Origin: Alphaproteobacteria bacterium
Lineage (GTDB): Bacteria; Pseudomonadota; Alphaproteobacteria; UBA2136; JAPKEQ01
Direction: 5' to 3'
Assembly: GCA_028821995.1 (NCBI GenBank)
Contig: JAPKEQ010000004.1
Coordinates: forward strand, 1 to 41,286
DNA length: 41,286 nucleotides
The notes under the pieces were generated by a model. That model was not told where the DNA came from and made no database searches. It worked only from the letters and a program-made list of their open reading frames with translations. The stretch's first letter is position 1, and each line of letters begins with the position of its first letter. Both the position numbers and the translations under genes were made by a program. Of the stretch, positions 9,436-18,332 are shown piece by piece.

Positions 9436-9566
9436 TTTTGTGCCTGTATGCGTATGGAACTAAAGAGGCAAGATAAAAAGCTCTCTTTCTATTTTAGTAT
9501 GATTATGTTAATCCTTAAGCATAAGTGATCTCTTTGTCTTTTTTCTTCAAGTGGAGGAATGCTCCT

Positions 9567-10130
9567 ATGAACAAACACTACGTGCTTGCCCCTGTGCATA
9601 CATTTTTTCTAACCCAAAACCTTCTTCAGGCACCTGCGCAGGGCTGTAAGGCCAGCAGCCTTAATTTGATGTTGAGCAAAATAACAGAATGGTGTGAAGA
9701 GTGGGGGCGTAAGATTGAGCGCATCGCCCTGATCTCTGGCGCAAGTTTAAACCGTTATTTAGATGTTGAAGCGTCTCCTGACGGAGAGGCTTATGACCTT
9801 GTTCTTATCTCCGATTCTCCAGAAGTTCTCTACCGCTTTTTGCGTGAGACTCAACATATGGATATGGAGATTGACCTTTGGGTGGATGAGCAAACAGAGT
9901 TTTGGCGTGACGGTTGTAAAACGCCCGTTAACAGCAATGCTTCTCATTGTGCAGAAACTTTAATGTGCGCGCTCACACTGCCAGTGATGATTCGTGATAA
10001 TATTGGCCGCAGCCTTACACGTTTGCCAAGGCTGGTTCAGTTTAAGGGTCAAAATGACGGGTTTGGCAACCCTGTAAAGGATGTTATGGAAGAGGCGGCA
10101 GCCATTCAAAAAGTCCTCTCTAAACGATAA
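9567..10130 (+). CDS. hypothetical protein, accessory paralog family
   Basis: YDLVLISDSPEVLYRFLRETQHMDMEIDLWVDE, similar to the 10636 product. Confidence 0.82.
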   Translation: MNKHYVLAPVHTFFLTQNLLQAPAQGCKASSLNLMLSKITEWCEEWGRKIERIALISGASLNRYLDVEASPDGEAYDLVLISDSPEVLYRFLRETQHMDMEIDLWVDEQTEFWRDGCKTPVNSNASHCAETLMCALTLPVMIRDNIGRSLTRLPRLVQFKGQNDGFGNPVKDVMEEAAAIQKVLSKR

Positions 10131-10136
10131 ACAAGC

Positions 10137-10162
10137 AAAGCCCCCATATGGGGGCTTTGTTT
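10137..10162 (+). terminator. intrinsic terminator caaagcccccatatgggggctttgttt
   Basis: Stem-loop plus T-run. Confidence 0.85.
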
Positions 10163-10209
10163 ATACCTATTGAAAAACAGCTCATTCATTCCCATAACTT
10201 AATGTATCA

Positions 10210-10225
10210 AACGCAATTTTGCGTT
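10210..10225 (+). promoter_or_regulatory. 5' leader hairpin AACGCAA-TT-TTGCGTT
   Basis: Perfect 7-bp inverted repeat upstream of SD; related hairpins at 11279, 11771, 31601. Confidence 0.55.
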
Positions 10226-10251
10226 CCTTTTTGCCCAAGGAGGGCTCTCTT

Positions 10252-10593
10252 ATGAATATCGTTCCTATGAATACGTTGCCTCTTGGGGCAATCATGCTGG
10301 ATTTGGCCGTTAAAGCTGATCCAAAAGCACCTAACGCTGCCTTGGTGGTTGCTGAAACGCTGGATGAAAGCGTAATGGAAGCTCTCGGTGAGGACTATCA
10401 AAATGTTTACTGGGCCAGTTGCTCAACACCTGTTGCGTGTGTACTGATTGAACTTGGCCGCATGAAAGGGCTGGGCAATGTTGATGTTCATGTGATTCCT
10501 GCGTCTGACGCTCACGTTGAACATATCTTCATACAAGGCACATTTACAGCTCATATGACAGAAACCCAACTTCAAAATGCGCTGGCCGCCTAA
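10252..10593 (+). CDS. hypothetical protein, accessory paralog family
   Basis: SD aaggagg; core YQNVYWASCSTPVACVLIELGRMKGLGNVDVHVIP. Confidence 0.8.
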   Translation: MNIVPMNTLPLGAIMLDLAVKADPKAPNAALVVAETLDESVMEALGEDYQNVYWASCSTPVACVLIELGRMKGLGNVDVHVIPASDAHVEHIFIQGTFTAHMTETQLQNALAA

Positions 10594-10635
10594 AGCCAGC
10601 TTTTCCAAAAATTTGCCACAACGAGGAGAATCTCA

Positions 10636-11193
10636 ATGGCAACTCTGAATATTGTAGTCGCTCCCATTATGGGGGCAGGGCTTGTTACTGCACTGCGTGA
10701 CAGCCAATGCAACGCAACTGTTGTTGTGGATGAATGTGATGCTGTGGCCTATCTGAAGGGGTTTGAATCCCATCAGAAGGTCGCGCTGGTCATCGGTAAT
10801 GATCCGCGCACAGACACGCCGCACTACAATGAGGTCGGCGAGCTGTACGACATCATGTTCTTCACCGATTCACCGGAAAATATGTACCGGTTGATTCGCC
10901 GCACAGCAGAACGTATTGCGCCCTGTGATTTGTGGGTAATGGATGACCTTGCTCACAACAAGCCGCAGGCTGCGGGTGAAAACAGCATCAACCTTGATGA
11001 AGATGATCAAGTTACGGCTTCTGACATATTCTACTACCTGCGTAATGGCGTAGGTCGTGAATTTTCCGTGGAAGCTCTGCCTAACATCATGGACATGCGT
11101 GTCCATGGCAAAGGGCAGGATGCAGGCCTGCTTCAACAGCTGGCAGCGGCAACGCTACAGCTGGAAGTTGCTAGTCAGAATATGGCTGGTTAA
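10636..11193 (+). CDS. hypothetical protein, accessory paralog family
   Basis: YDIMFFTDSPENMYRLIRRTAERIAPCDLWVMDD, similar to the 9567 product. Confidence 0.83.
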   Translation: MATLNIVVAPIMGAGLVTALRDSQCNATVVVDECDAVAYLKGFESHQKVALVIGNDPRTDTPHYNEVGELYDIMFFTDSPENMYRLIRRTAERIAPCDLWVMDDLAHNKPQAAGENSINLDEDDQVTASDIFYYLRNGVGREFSVEALPNIMDMRVHGKGQDAGLLQQLAAATLQLEVASQNMAG

Positions 11194-11203
11194 TCGATAA
11201 AAC

Positions 11204-11232
11204 AAAATCCGCTCCCTCTGGGGGCGGTTTTT
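11204..11232 (+). terminator. intrinsic terminator ccgctccctctgggggcgg-TTTTT
   Basis: Stem-loop plus T-run after stop-TAATCGATAA. Confidence 0.8.
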
Positions 11233-11242
11233 GTATGAAAGG

Positions 11243-11272
11243 TTGACATTCTGTGCACTTTAAGTGTATACA
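11243..11272 (+). promoter_or_regulatory. promoter TTGACA-18-TATACA
   Basis: ttgacattctgtgcactttaagtgtataca. Confidence 0.85.
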
Positions 11273-11278
11273 GTCCCT

Positions 11279-11294
11279 GCAAAACAAACTTTGC
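11279..11294 (+). promoter_or_regulatory. 5' leader hairpin GCAAA-acaaac-TTTGC
   Basis: Inverted repeat just downstream of the predicted -10, followed by accgttt. Confidence 0.5.
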
Positions 11295-11327
11295 GTACCG
11301 TTTCTCTTCATGAAGGATAAACTTCCT

Positions 11328-11684
11328 ATGAAAATTATCAGTTTTTCAGATGCTGACCAAGCCTTTGCTCAAGTGTCTGCCTATTTTGAGGGCGACTGGG
11401 CTGAAAAGAATGTGGTGGTGACAGATGCCCATGAAATCACCGAGCGTGATTTTGCTAGCGGTATTGTAAGCCCTCATGCCGATATTATATTTTGGGCACA
11501 GGATAAAATGGTGATGGCGGCAATCTGTGATGCTGTTATGACCATGCAAGCCTATTCTGACAAGGTTCAACTTGTGGTGCAGCGCAACATTGGCCGAGAG
11601 TATGGCTCTTCTTTGTGTTTCCAAAACATGACTTATGACAGTATGGACGATTTTGTGCTTACACCTGATGCGCAACTTCCTTGA
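11328..11684 (+). CDS. hypothetical protein, accessory paralog family
   Basis: ADIIFWAQDKMVMAAICDAVMTMQAYSDKVQLVVQ core; own promoter and terminator. Confidence 0.8.
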   Translation: MKIISFSDADQAFAQVSAYFEGDWAEKNVVVTDAHEITERDFASGIVSPHADIIFWAQDKMVMAAICDAVMTMQAYSDKVQLVVQRNIGREYGSSLCFQNMTYDSMDDFVLTPDAQLP

Positions 11685-11694
11685 AAACGATAAG

Positions 11695-11721
11695 CAAAAC
11701 CCGCCGTTACGGCGGGTTTTG
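11695..11721 (+). terminator. intrinsic terminator aaaacccgccgttacggcgggtttt
   Basis: Stem-loop plus T-run. Confidence 0.85.
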
Positions 11722-11733
11722 TACGTTTAAGCC

Positions 11734-11762
11734 TTGACGTAAAAAGAGGAAGGGGGTATACC
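11734..11762 (+). promoter_or_regulatory. promoter TTGACG-17-TATACC
   Basis: Direct reading. Confidence 0.75.
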
Positions 11763-11770
11763 GAGCACCC

Positions 11771-11788
11771 CACAAAGCAATCTTTGTG
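11771..11788 (+). promoter_or_regulatory. 5' leader hairpin CACAAAG-caat-CTTTGTG
   Basis: Perfect 7-bp inverted repeat followed by ttccgttt. Confidence 0.55.
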
Positions 11789-11821
11789 TTCCGTTTACTT
11801 ATCCATAAGGAAAAATACTGA

Positions 11822-12175
11822 ATGAAAATTGTGCCGTTTCATACGTCAGCAGAAATGTATAAGGGCTTTGCAGATGTGAGGGAATTTGAAAATTCTCAAG
11901 GGCGTAAAGCTTATGTTCTTATGACAAATGTGAAACCAGAAGATGAGGAAAGAATTGCTGAAAAGCTTTGTATGCCTGTTTTTGACTTTGTTCTTGCAGC
12001 GGGTAACCCAGAGGTGATGATTGAAACATGCCGCGTGCTCAAATATGCAAACCTTACAACTTCGCAGTATAAGCTGCTTATGCTGCGCCGCCATGGCAGT
12101 GAGTTTGTTTGCACAACGGACTTAGGGGCAATGCCGTTTGAAGACGTTAACCAGTTTGTCACGGGTTTCAAATAA
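11822..12175 (+). CDS. hypothetical protein, accessory paralog family
   Basis: FDFVLAAGNPEVMIETCRVLKYANLTTSQYKLLMLRR core. Confidence 0.8.
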   Translation: MKIVPFHTSAEMYKGFADVREFENSQGRKAYVLMTNVKPEDEERIAEKLCMPVFDFVLAAGNPEVMIETCRVLKYANLTTSQYKLLMLRRHGSEFVCTTDLGAMPFEDVNQFVTGFK

Positions 12176-12184
12176 ATCGAAAAA

Positions 12185-12213
12185 GAAAACCACTCCTTCG
12201 GGGGTGGTTTTTG
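12185..12213 (+). terminator. intrinsic terminator aaaaccactccttcgggggtggttttt
   Basis: Stem-loop plus T-run. Confidence 0.85.
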
Positions 12214-12226
12214 TATACATATTGTC

Positions 12227-12255
12227 TTGCAATCTATGCAACGCTGCTTTATACA
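12227..12255 (+). promoter_or_regulatory. promoter TTGCAA-17-TATACA
   Basis: Direct reading. Confidence 0.8.
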
Positions 12256-12302
12256 GAAAGGATAGCTTATCTTAGCCTTTCTTTTTTCTATGGAGAATAT
12301 AG

Positions 12303-12929
12303 ATGTCTCATGATTCTTTGCCTCCTGCATCACAGGGGAGCTTCAACTACGCAGGTGCGCTTGTGCGCCTTAAAAACCCAGAACTTATGCCTTGTGGCTG
12401 CGGTTTTGCTTGGGATGCTTGGACTGTTGCCACATGTGCGCATATTCAACCTCAAACCAGCAGCATGCTGTTTAACTGTAGCCGCTCTGGCGTTGAGATT
12501 GATTATGTGGTGAGCTTTACCGAAGAAGATATTGCTTTTGTCGTGTGTAAACAGCCCCATGGCTTTCATGTTTTTCCTCGGCTTGAGGTTGAGCCAGAGC
12601 CTGATATTGCCCTTTCGGTTTGTCAGGAATATACCACTGAGCAAATTCCCTTTAGCCCTTTAACTGGGGCTGCCGAAACCACAGGGGAAATAGCCCAGCC
12701 AGAGCTATACTTTAGCCGAAGAGTACCGCCAACCAAGCCAAATGTTTGGACATACCAGTTGCAAAGTGCAACGCCAGCAGGTGCATCAGGCAGCCCTGTG
12801 ATGACTAAAAGCCGTGCCATTGCAGCCATGCATGTTGGCATGAATACAAGTAATAACATGGGTTACGGCATTTCAATGCTAACCATGAACCAAGCGTTTC
12901 AGCGTATGCTGCTACGCCAGTCAAAATAA
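12303..12929 (+). CDS. second trypsin-like serine protease without signal peptide
   Basis: TCAH, EEDIAFV, GASGSPVM triad motifs; same architecture as 4818..5420. Confidence 0.85.
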   Translation: MSHDSLPPASQGSFNYAGALVRLKNPELMPCGCGFAWDAWTVATCAHIQPQTSSMLFNCSRSGVEIDYVVSFTEEDIAFVVCKQPHGFHVFPRLEVEPEPDIALSVCQEYTTEQIPFSPLTGAAETTGEIAQPELYFSRRVPPTKPNVWTYQLQSATPAGASGSPVMTKSRAIAAMHVGMNTSNNMGYGISMLTMNQAFQRMLLRQSK

Positions 12930-12933
12930 ATCG

Positions 12934-12966
12934 AAAAAACACCCCGCATTTGTGGGGTGTTTTTTG
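12934..12966 (+). terminator. intrinsic terminator aaaaaacaccccgcatttgtggggtgttttttg
   Basis: Stem-loop plus T-run. Confidence 0.9.
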
Positions 12967-13008
12967 TTTTAAAGTATCTTTGTTCTTAACTTTAAAACAA
13001 AAATCATC

Positions 13009-13037
13009 TTGCGAGAAAATGCATGCTCATCTATACA
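13009..13037 (+). promoter_or_regulatory. promoter TTGCGA-17-TATACA
   Basis: Direct reading. Confidence 0.78.
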
Positions 13038-13082
13038 AAGCTTACTTTAAATCTTTTTCTCTTTTTCTATGGGGGGCACGCA

Positions 13083-13610
13083 ATGTCTCGGACACCTAAA
13101 CGTAAAAGCTATGGTGCAGTACTACGCCTTGCAGGCGCTTGGAAAAGCTACAGCTACTCTCGCGGAGAGTATGATGCTCATATGGAGCGTTTTCGTCTTT
13201 ATGATGAAGAAACCGCCCAAGCTATTTTGAGGGGGGCTCGTGAAGGTGCCAAGGGCGCTGAAAAAATTCTATACGAACGCTTTATGAAAAATATGCTACC
13301 GGTTGGGGATTCTTGCAAGCCTTTTGATGCAAACCTTGATGATACGGACCCTGCAAATTTTGCTTTTGGTTTGAGGCTTTTTAATTTTTGCCGCGAGGAA
13401 CTTCATGCTGGCCCCGCAACCTGCTTTAGCGTGCTTGAAGGCTTTTCAAAGTATCCATTAAAAGAGCAACGCCGCCTTGCGGCAGATCTGCCTGATTGTA
13501 TTGGTGGAGTTGGCTTTTTGATACAAGAGCACATGGACTGGCTTCAGTTGTTTAACCATTATGGAAACCTACATTTAGAAACGGTTGTTCTTGAATTCCA
13601 GGATTTATAA
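13083..13610 (+). CDS. hypothetical protein, divergent paralog of 13645..14211
   Basis: MSRTPKRKSYGAVLR...DPANFAFGLRLF...FSVLEGFSKYPLKEQRRLAADL. Confidence 0.8.
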   Translation: MSRTPKRKSYGAVLRLAGAWKSYSYSRGEYDAHMERFRLYDEETAQAILRGAREGAKGAEKILYERFMKNMLPVGDSCKPFDANLDDTDPANFAFGLRLFNFCREELHAGPATCFSVLEGFSKYPLKEQRRLAADLPDCIGGVGFLIQEHMDWLQLFNHYGNLHLETVVLEFQDL

Positions 13611-13615
13611 GCGAT

Positions 13616-13646
13616 AAAAACACCCCGCAAATGCGGGGTGTTTTTT
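13616..13646. terminator. bidirectional terminator aaaaacaccccgcaaatgcggggtgtttttt
   Basis: Between convergent genes. Confidence 0.9.
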
Positions 13647-14211
13647 ATTCGGGTACAAGGCGGTAATCTTTATAGACGCGCAGGGCATAGTCAATAAAGG
13701 TTTTCCACGTGCTTTTGTAGGTGCTGAAGGTTTTATCATCAGGGGGTAAAAAGCGTGTGCGAATGAGCGCTTCTGTAACTTCCATGCGCTTATGAACCGG
13801 AAGCTGAGTATAAGCATGGATAACCTTATCAACGCTTGCGGCGTCAACCCAGCCATCATCGCGTAGTGCTATAACAAGCAACACAAAAAACTGCTCGTTT
13901 GGTTCTTGTATGGCGCTTGTTACATCTGCTAGCGTGGGCTCGGTGTAAGTTTCACCAATCTTTCTAAAGCTGGTAAAAAATTGATCTTTTACCATGTGCG
14001 CAGGGCTGCGCTCATCTGGCAGGCAGTCATGGGCATTTATACCTTCAAGAACCATACGTTTAACCGTATCGCGCTTAAGGGAAACGTAAGCCTGTACTGC
14101 TGGCAGTTGCATATGGTTATGCCATGTATCTAAAAAATTATTCCTCTGTCTGACATACGTCCAGACAGCGTAAGCCGCTTCAAAGCGGTTGTGTCTAGGA
14201 AGGGAAGACAT
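13645..14211 (-). CDS. hypothetical protein, divergent paralog of 13083..13610
   Basis: EPNEQFFVLLVIALRDDGWVDAASVDKVIHAYTQLPVHKRMEVTEAL. Confidence 0.78.
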   Translation of the reverse strand: MSSLPRHNRFEAAYAVWTYVRQRNNFLDTWHNHMQLPAVQAYVSLKRDTVKRMVLEGINAHDCLPDERSPAHMVKDQFFTSFRKIGETYTEPTLADVTSAIQEPNEQFFVLLVIALRDDGWVDAASVDKVIHAYTQLPVHKRMEVTEALIRTRFLPPDDKTFSTYKSTWKTFIDYALRVYKDYRLVPE

Positions 14212-14452
14212 GGGTCTTGCTCCATAAAAAAGAGAAAATAAGATGTGTTGTGTGAATGCACTGTAGAGGGAAAAAATGCATACATCAAACAGGGAATGAG
14301 AGCTATGAGCCTTTTTCTGAAAAATGTTTGTTTTTGCTGAGTAATTAGGCAGGTAACCCAAATAATCCTTGATTTTTAGGGGGGAGAGGTGTATCAGATG
14401 CATGAACTTATCACCTTATCTTTCCTTTTTCTCTTTTGGGAGGCTCTCCTAT

Positions 14453-14923
14453 ATGCCCCGTACAATTAAAGACAAATTTGACCTTAATGAGGCACTGTTT
14501 TCTGGTGTGCGTCATTTCAGCCTTGCAGGACCGCGCGGCGGTGGCAAAATTGGCAAGCTTCGCTATATGGTGCGCGATGTTTATGGTGAAACCACCCTGC
14601 CGCTCTCTAAAGAGCGAGATGGGTCCTATGTTGAGTTGGTGGAACAGATTCGTTCTGGCGCTACAACTGCTGGCACCACTGCTCAGTTTGGTTTTGTGGT
14701 TGTGGACGTAAATAAACAGCATTTTGATGAAGTCACGCAAGCCAATTGGCATGATGCAGACCATGTTCAGTTTGCATTTGAAAAGCTGATTGCTGAAACC
14801 CTGCGGGATTACTACAGTTATGCAAGCATTAACCGGAAGCTGGCTGTCGTGTTTAATTTTGATAATGCGCCTTTTGCACCAGATTCCGTCCAGTTTAAAG
14901 CTGTTGAACGCACCAGTTTTTAA
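14453..14923 (+). CDS. hypothetical protein
   Basis: Py-rich leader and SD gggagg; downstream terminator. Confidence 0.78.
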   Translation: MPRTIKDKFDLNEALFSGVRHFSLAGPRGGGKIGKLRYMVRDVYGETTLPLSKERDGSYVELVEQIRSGATTAGTTAQFGFVVVDVNKQHFDEVTQANWHDADHVQFAFEKLIAETLRDYYSYASINRKLAVVFNFDNAPFAPDSVQFKAVERTSF

Positions 14924-14949
14924 TGGCGCTTGAAATATAAAATCGAATT

Positions 14950-14980
14950 TAAAAAGCATGCCTTATGGTATGCTTTTTTT
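14950..14980. terminator. bidirectional terminator aaaaagcatgccttatggtatgctttttt
   Basis: Stem-loop between convergent genes. Confidence 0.8.
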
Positions 14981-14981
14981 G

Positions 14982-16895
14982 CTATCTACCGAGCTCTATT
15001 TTTTCTGTTTGAGGAGCCTTTACATATTCTTCTTCAGAATCAAGCTCTCCTGTTTTTATCACTTGCTTAAAGACGTCCTTATAGGCATCAAGGCGGTGTT
15101 CTTTACCTTCAAATACATCATTGAGCGCAATGTATGCTTTACGCGCCGTATCATCTTCTAGCGTCGCGCTAAATTTAGTTTTTTCATAAGCGCCATCTGC
15201 GTCCTGTAGGGCGCCATAATAATGCGCAGAAGCAACCATAGTTTTGATAGCAGGAACATCCTCTACATGAGAGACAACGATATTGTTCTGATAGGCATGG
15301 TCTGAAATTTGAGCGATTGTCCATGTATCAAAAGGGGCAGGGCTAGATTCCATAATAAAATCACCATTTTCTGGGGATTGGCGCAGGGTAATGAGAAGGT
15401 TTTGCGGCTTTTTGCCTTCTTCTTTGGTTTTATCAATGTATAAAATGGCGCTTGGTGCCTGAATCTCTGCTTCTGGTTCTTTAAGCTTATCCATGAACTC
15501 TGCCGCGCCAGAAAGTACAAGGTGGTTCATGTAGTCATGCATGGAGGTTGTAAAGCGTCCAAAGACTGTATCTAACTGATCTTCGTTTTTATAATGTTCA
15601 AGCGCTTTACATGTGCCATCACTCATAGCAAGAAGTTCAAGTCCTTGGCGTTCTTGATCGGCCTGCCTTGCAATAATAGCATTAAGTGTTTGAGCATCTT
15701 CAAGGGTTATGTGCTCAGATGATTGCGGACGTAGTATTCTTTGTATCGCTTTTTCGCGTTCATCAAGGGTACGCGCAAGCGTTTCTTTTTGCCTTTTTTT
15801 TAAGACACCCTCGCAAGGCAGCTCGCCTTCTTCCAGGAAATGGTTAAATGCAGCATAGGCACCGCCTTCCATATACAATTCGCGCTCATACACCCATTCT
15901 CTTACACCAAAGTGTAGCTGACGGCCGTGCAGTTTAAAGATTTCTTTTTCTTTAGGTGTGTGAGGCTCTCCCTTGGCCTTAATATACTCAACTGCATCAA
16001 GGCCTCTGTTTTCAATAAGGTGCCTTGTTGCTGCAATGCCGGTATGAACGCAGTAATGTTGCATAGATTGTGCAGGAGATGTGATGCGTACATCATGTAC
16101 GTAATCAATAAGGGCGAGCATATCCTCGGTGCTGTAACCTTCGCTTTTTGCAAATTCAGCAGTTTTAAGAAGGCCATAAACATCTTGCCTTGTTTCACAA
16201 AGGCTTTTTAACCACGAATCACGGAAACTTGCTTGCGTTGCCAGGGCAACTTCCTTTTGGGAGACGCCTTCTAAAACGCGAACAGCTTCATCAATGTCTT
16301 TTTCAAAAACTTTTTTATAAATATTGGAGTGGTCAACCTCATCTCCAACAAGCAGGGCATCAAGCGCATGGCCTTCTTCATGGTTTGTCACAAAGGCATA
16401 AAAAAGAGGCTCAAGGCGTGCAGGTAGTGCTCTTGTTGTGTTGTTATCTCTTTGCGATGAAAAGCCGACACTACCAACGCCAGTTGATGGTGTAAAAATG
16501 ATTGGGGAAGGCTTGCCATCTTTTGCAGAAATACTGGTTGGTTTGAGCAAAACGCCAGAAGGGGAACGTGTGCCTGCCATGATGGGGCGTGTATAAGAGC
16601 TTAAATGATGCGTGATGCCTTGCTCTTTTTGGATGTCATCAATTTGCGCCGCTGTGGGGTAGCCATTTTTTGTATAGAATGCGGTGCGGTCTACCGTTTG
16701 AATGCAGGACGTCACTGCTGAAGATGCAAGCTCTCGCTTTTTATGGTCTATAACACGCTGAACAGTAAGCCTGTCATCATCTGTAAGGCGTTCTTTTAAA
16801 TCAGCAATACCGCGCTTAATAACCTCATCAAGAGACAGGTTTTCCTCCTCTTGAATGTAGCGGCCATAGCGCTTTTGGTTATTTCTTGCGAACAT
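14982..16895 (-). CDS. large putative zinc metallopeptidase-like protein (637 aa)
   Basis: FVTNHEEGHALDAL (HExxH) followed about 50 aa later by CETRQDVYGLL; long ORF. Confidence 0.7.
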   Translation of the reverse strand: MFARNNQKRYGRYIQEEENLSLDEVIKRGIADLKERLTDDDRLTVQRVIDHKKRELASSAVTSCIQTVDRTAFYTKNGYPTAAQIDDIQKEQGITHHLSSYTRPIMAGTRSPSGVLLKPTSISAKDGKPSPIIFTPSTGVGSVGFSSQRDNNTTRALPARLEPLFYAFVTNHEEGHALDALLVGDEVDHSNIYKKVFEKDIDEAVRVLEGVSQKEVALATQASFRDSWLKSLCETRQDVYGLLKTAEFAKSEGYSTEDMLALIDYVHDVRITSPAQSMQHYCVHTGIAATRHLIENRGLDAVEYIKAKGEPHTPKEKEIFKLHGRQLHFGVREWVYERELYMEGGAYAAFNHFLEEGELPCEGVLKKRQKETLARTLDEREKAIQRILRPQSSEHITLEDAQTLNAIIARQADQERQGLELLAMSDGTCKALEHYKNEDQLDTVFGRFTTSMHDYMNHLVLSGAAEFMDKLKEPEAEIQAPSAILYIDKTKEEGKKPQNLLITLRQSPENGDFIMESSPAPFDTWTIAQISDHAYQNNIVVSHVEDVPAIKTMVASAHYYGALQDADGAYEKTKFSATLEDDTARKAYIALNDVFEGKEHRLDAYKDVFKQVIKTGELDSEEEYVKAPQTEKIELGR

Positions 16896-17065
16896 GAAAT
16901 AGGTATGGGGGCAAAAGCGCTATAAAACAAGGGCTAAGTCAGCAAAAAAATGCCCTAGCATTTTACTGCTAGGGCGAGTGAGGAGAGGGACTTATCTCTC
17001 CCATGTTCTTAAGGAAGTTGAGAGCTTACATGTGATGCTGCATGCTCTCAGTTGAACAAACTATT

Positions 17066-17356
17066 TTATCTCTCAAATTCAATGCCTTGGTCTTTGTTTA
17101 TACCAAGCTCTTGCTCTTTGTCTTTATCCATGCTGATACCACGAGATTGAAGCTCCATCTCTATAGTCAGAGCCTTGTCTTCTAAATCTTTAAGCTTACC
17201 AACACCTGCTGCAAGTTTGGCTTCTGCGTCTGCCTTTTGTGCTTCAAGAGGAACATCGCTTGCGCCGAGAGGAGTGCCGTCATCATCGTTTTCACTTACC
17301 GTATCAAGTGTTTTTAAATCTTTAATGTCGAGTTCTTGCTTCTCTATTTTTCCCAT
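17066..17356 (-). CDS. small charged hypothetical protein
   Basis: ORF downstream of 17380..17922 with SD gggaggaaac. Confidence 0.65.
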   Translation of the reverse strand: MGKIEKQELDIKDLKTLDTVSENDDDGTPLGASDVPLEAQKADAEAKLAAGVGKLKDLEDKALTIEMELQSRGISMDKDKEQELGINKDQGIEFER

Positions 17357-17379
17357 AGTGTTTCCTCCCAGAAATCTTT

Positions 17380-17922
17380 TTATTCGCCGCCTTGTACGTG
17401 GCGTTTAATGGCGTGCAACTTACGTGCACCTTGGTCGTAGTAACGGCGCATTTCATTGTAATTTGCGTCTTTACGTGTCTTGTTGGCTGTGTGGCGCTCA
17501 CCCCTCCAAATAAGAGAAAGCAAAGAGCCCTTCATATCTCCAAACGTTGCAGGAGAGGCCTTAAATGTTTTATGGGTTTTATCAATACCGTACTTTTGCT
17601 CATGGCCCCAGCAGTTGCGCTGTGCGCCAACAGGGTCACGGAAGATACGGCAGAAAACAAGTGTCAGCTGCTGCGAAACTTGTTCCATTGCGCGTCTTAC
17701 ACGCTCAAAATCAAAACGGAATGATGAAATTTGATGATCTACAGCACGTACATCGCGTTGCATATACCAGTTATCAGTTTCTTGGTGATCAATCATATTG
17801 TTAAGTTTGCTGTAAATAAGCTGAAGATCCGCAGCATCAAGCTCTGGCATGTAGCGCGCAAAGTCGTTTGCTGTGGCTTTATCACCTAGCAAAAACTGAA
17901 TTAAATCATCTTTATGTGTCAT
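17380..17922 (-). CDS. hypothetical protein
   Basis: ORF with SD gggaggta upstream of MTHKDD. Confidence 0.72.
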   Translation of the reverse strand: MTHKDDLIQFLLGDKATANDFARYMPELDAADLQLIYSKLNNMIDHQETDNWYMQRDVRAVDHQISSFRFDFERVRRAMEQVSQQLTLVFCRIFRDPVGAQRNCWGHEQKYGIDKTHKTFKASPATFGDMKGSLLSLIWRGERHTANKTRKDANYNEMRRYYDQGARKLHAIKRHVQGGE

Positions 17923-18122
17923 GTGGATACCTCCCTAAGTATCTACCCTAATTTTTATTTTGGATATTTTTTATCCAAACTGAACTTCACCCAAAGTCCT
18001 CATATTTATAGAAGGGGTTAAAAAGTTACATGTCTATTTCCTGACATCTTCGCACTCTTGTTTGTGCCTTTCATACTGAAATGGCGAAAAAGCTTACAAA
18101 ACTAAAGAAAGTAACGTGATTC

Positions 18123-18332
18123 ATGAAAGTCGAATGTATTCGCCCTGTTGCGATCTCAACAGATGGAGTTCAAGTGAAATACTGCAAAGTTGGCGATATT
18201 TTAACTTTAAGACAAGACCTGGCTCTGCCCCTTGTTAAAGCTGGTTATTTGAAAGAAACTCAAGAAAAACTGACAAAAGCAAAAGGGAGGGCGCCTGAAG
18301 TGTCAATTTTGAGAAAGGGGGCATGTTCATGA
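18123..18332 (+). CDS. small hypothetical phage protein upstream of connector
   Basis: ORF overlapping start of connector gene. Confidence 0.6.
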   Translation: MKVECIRPVAISTDGVQVKYCKVGDILTLRQDLALPLVKAGYLKETQEKLTKAKGRAPEVSILRKGACS

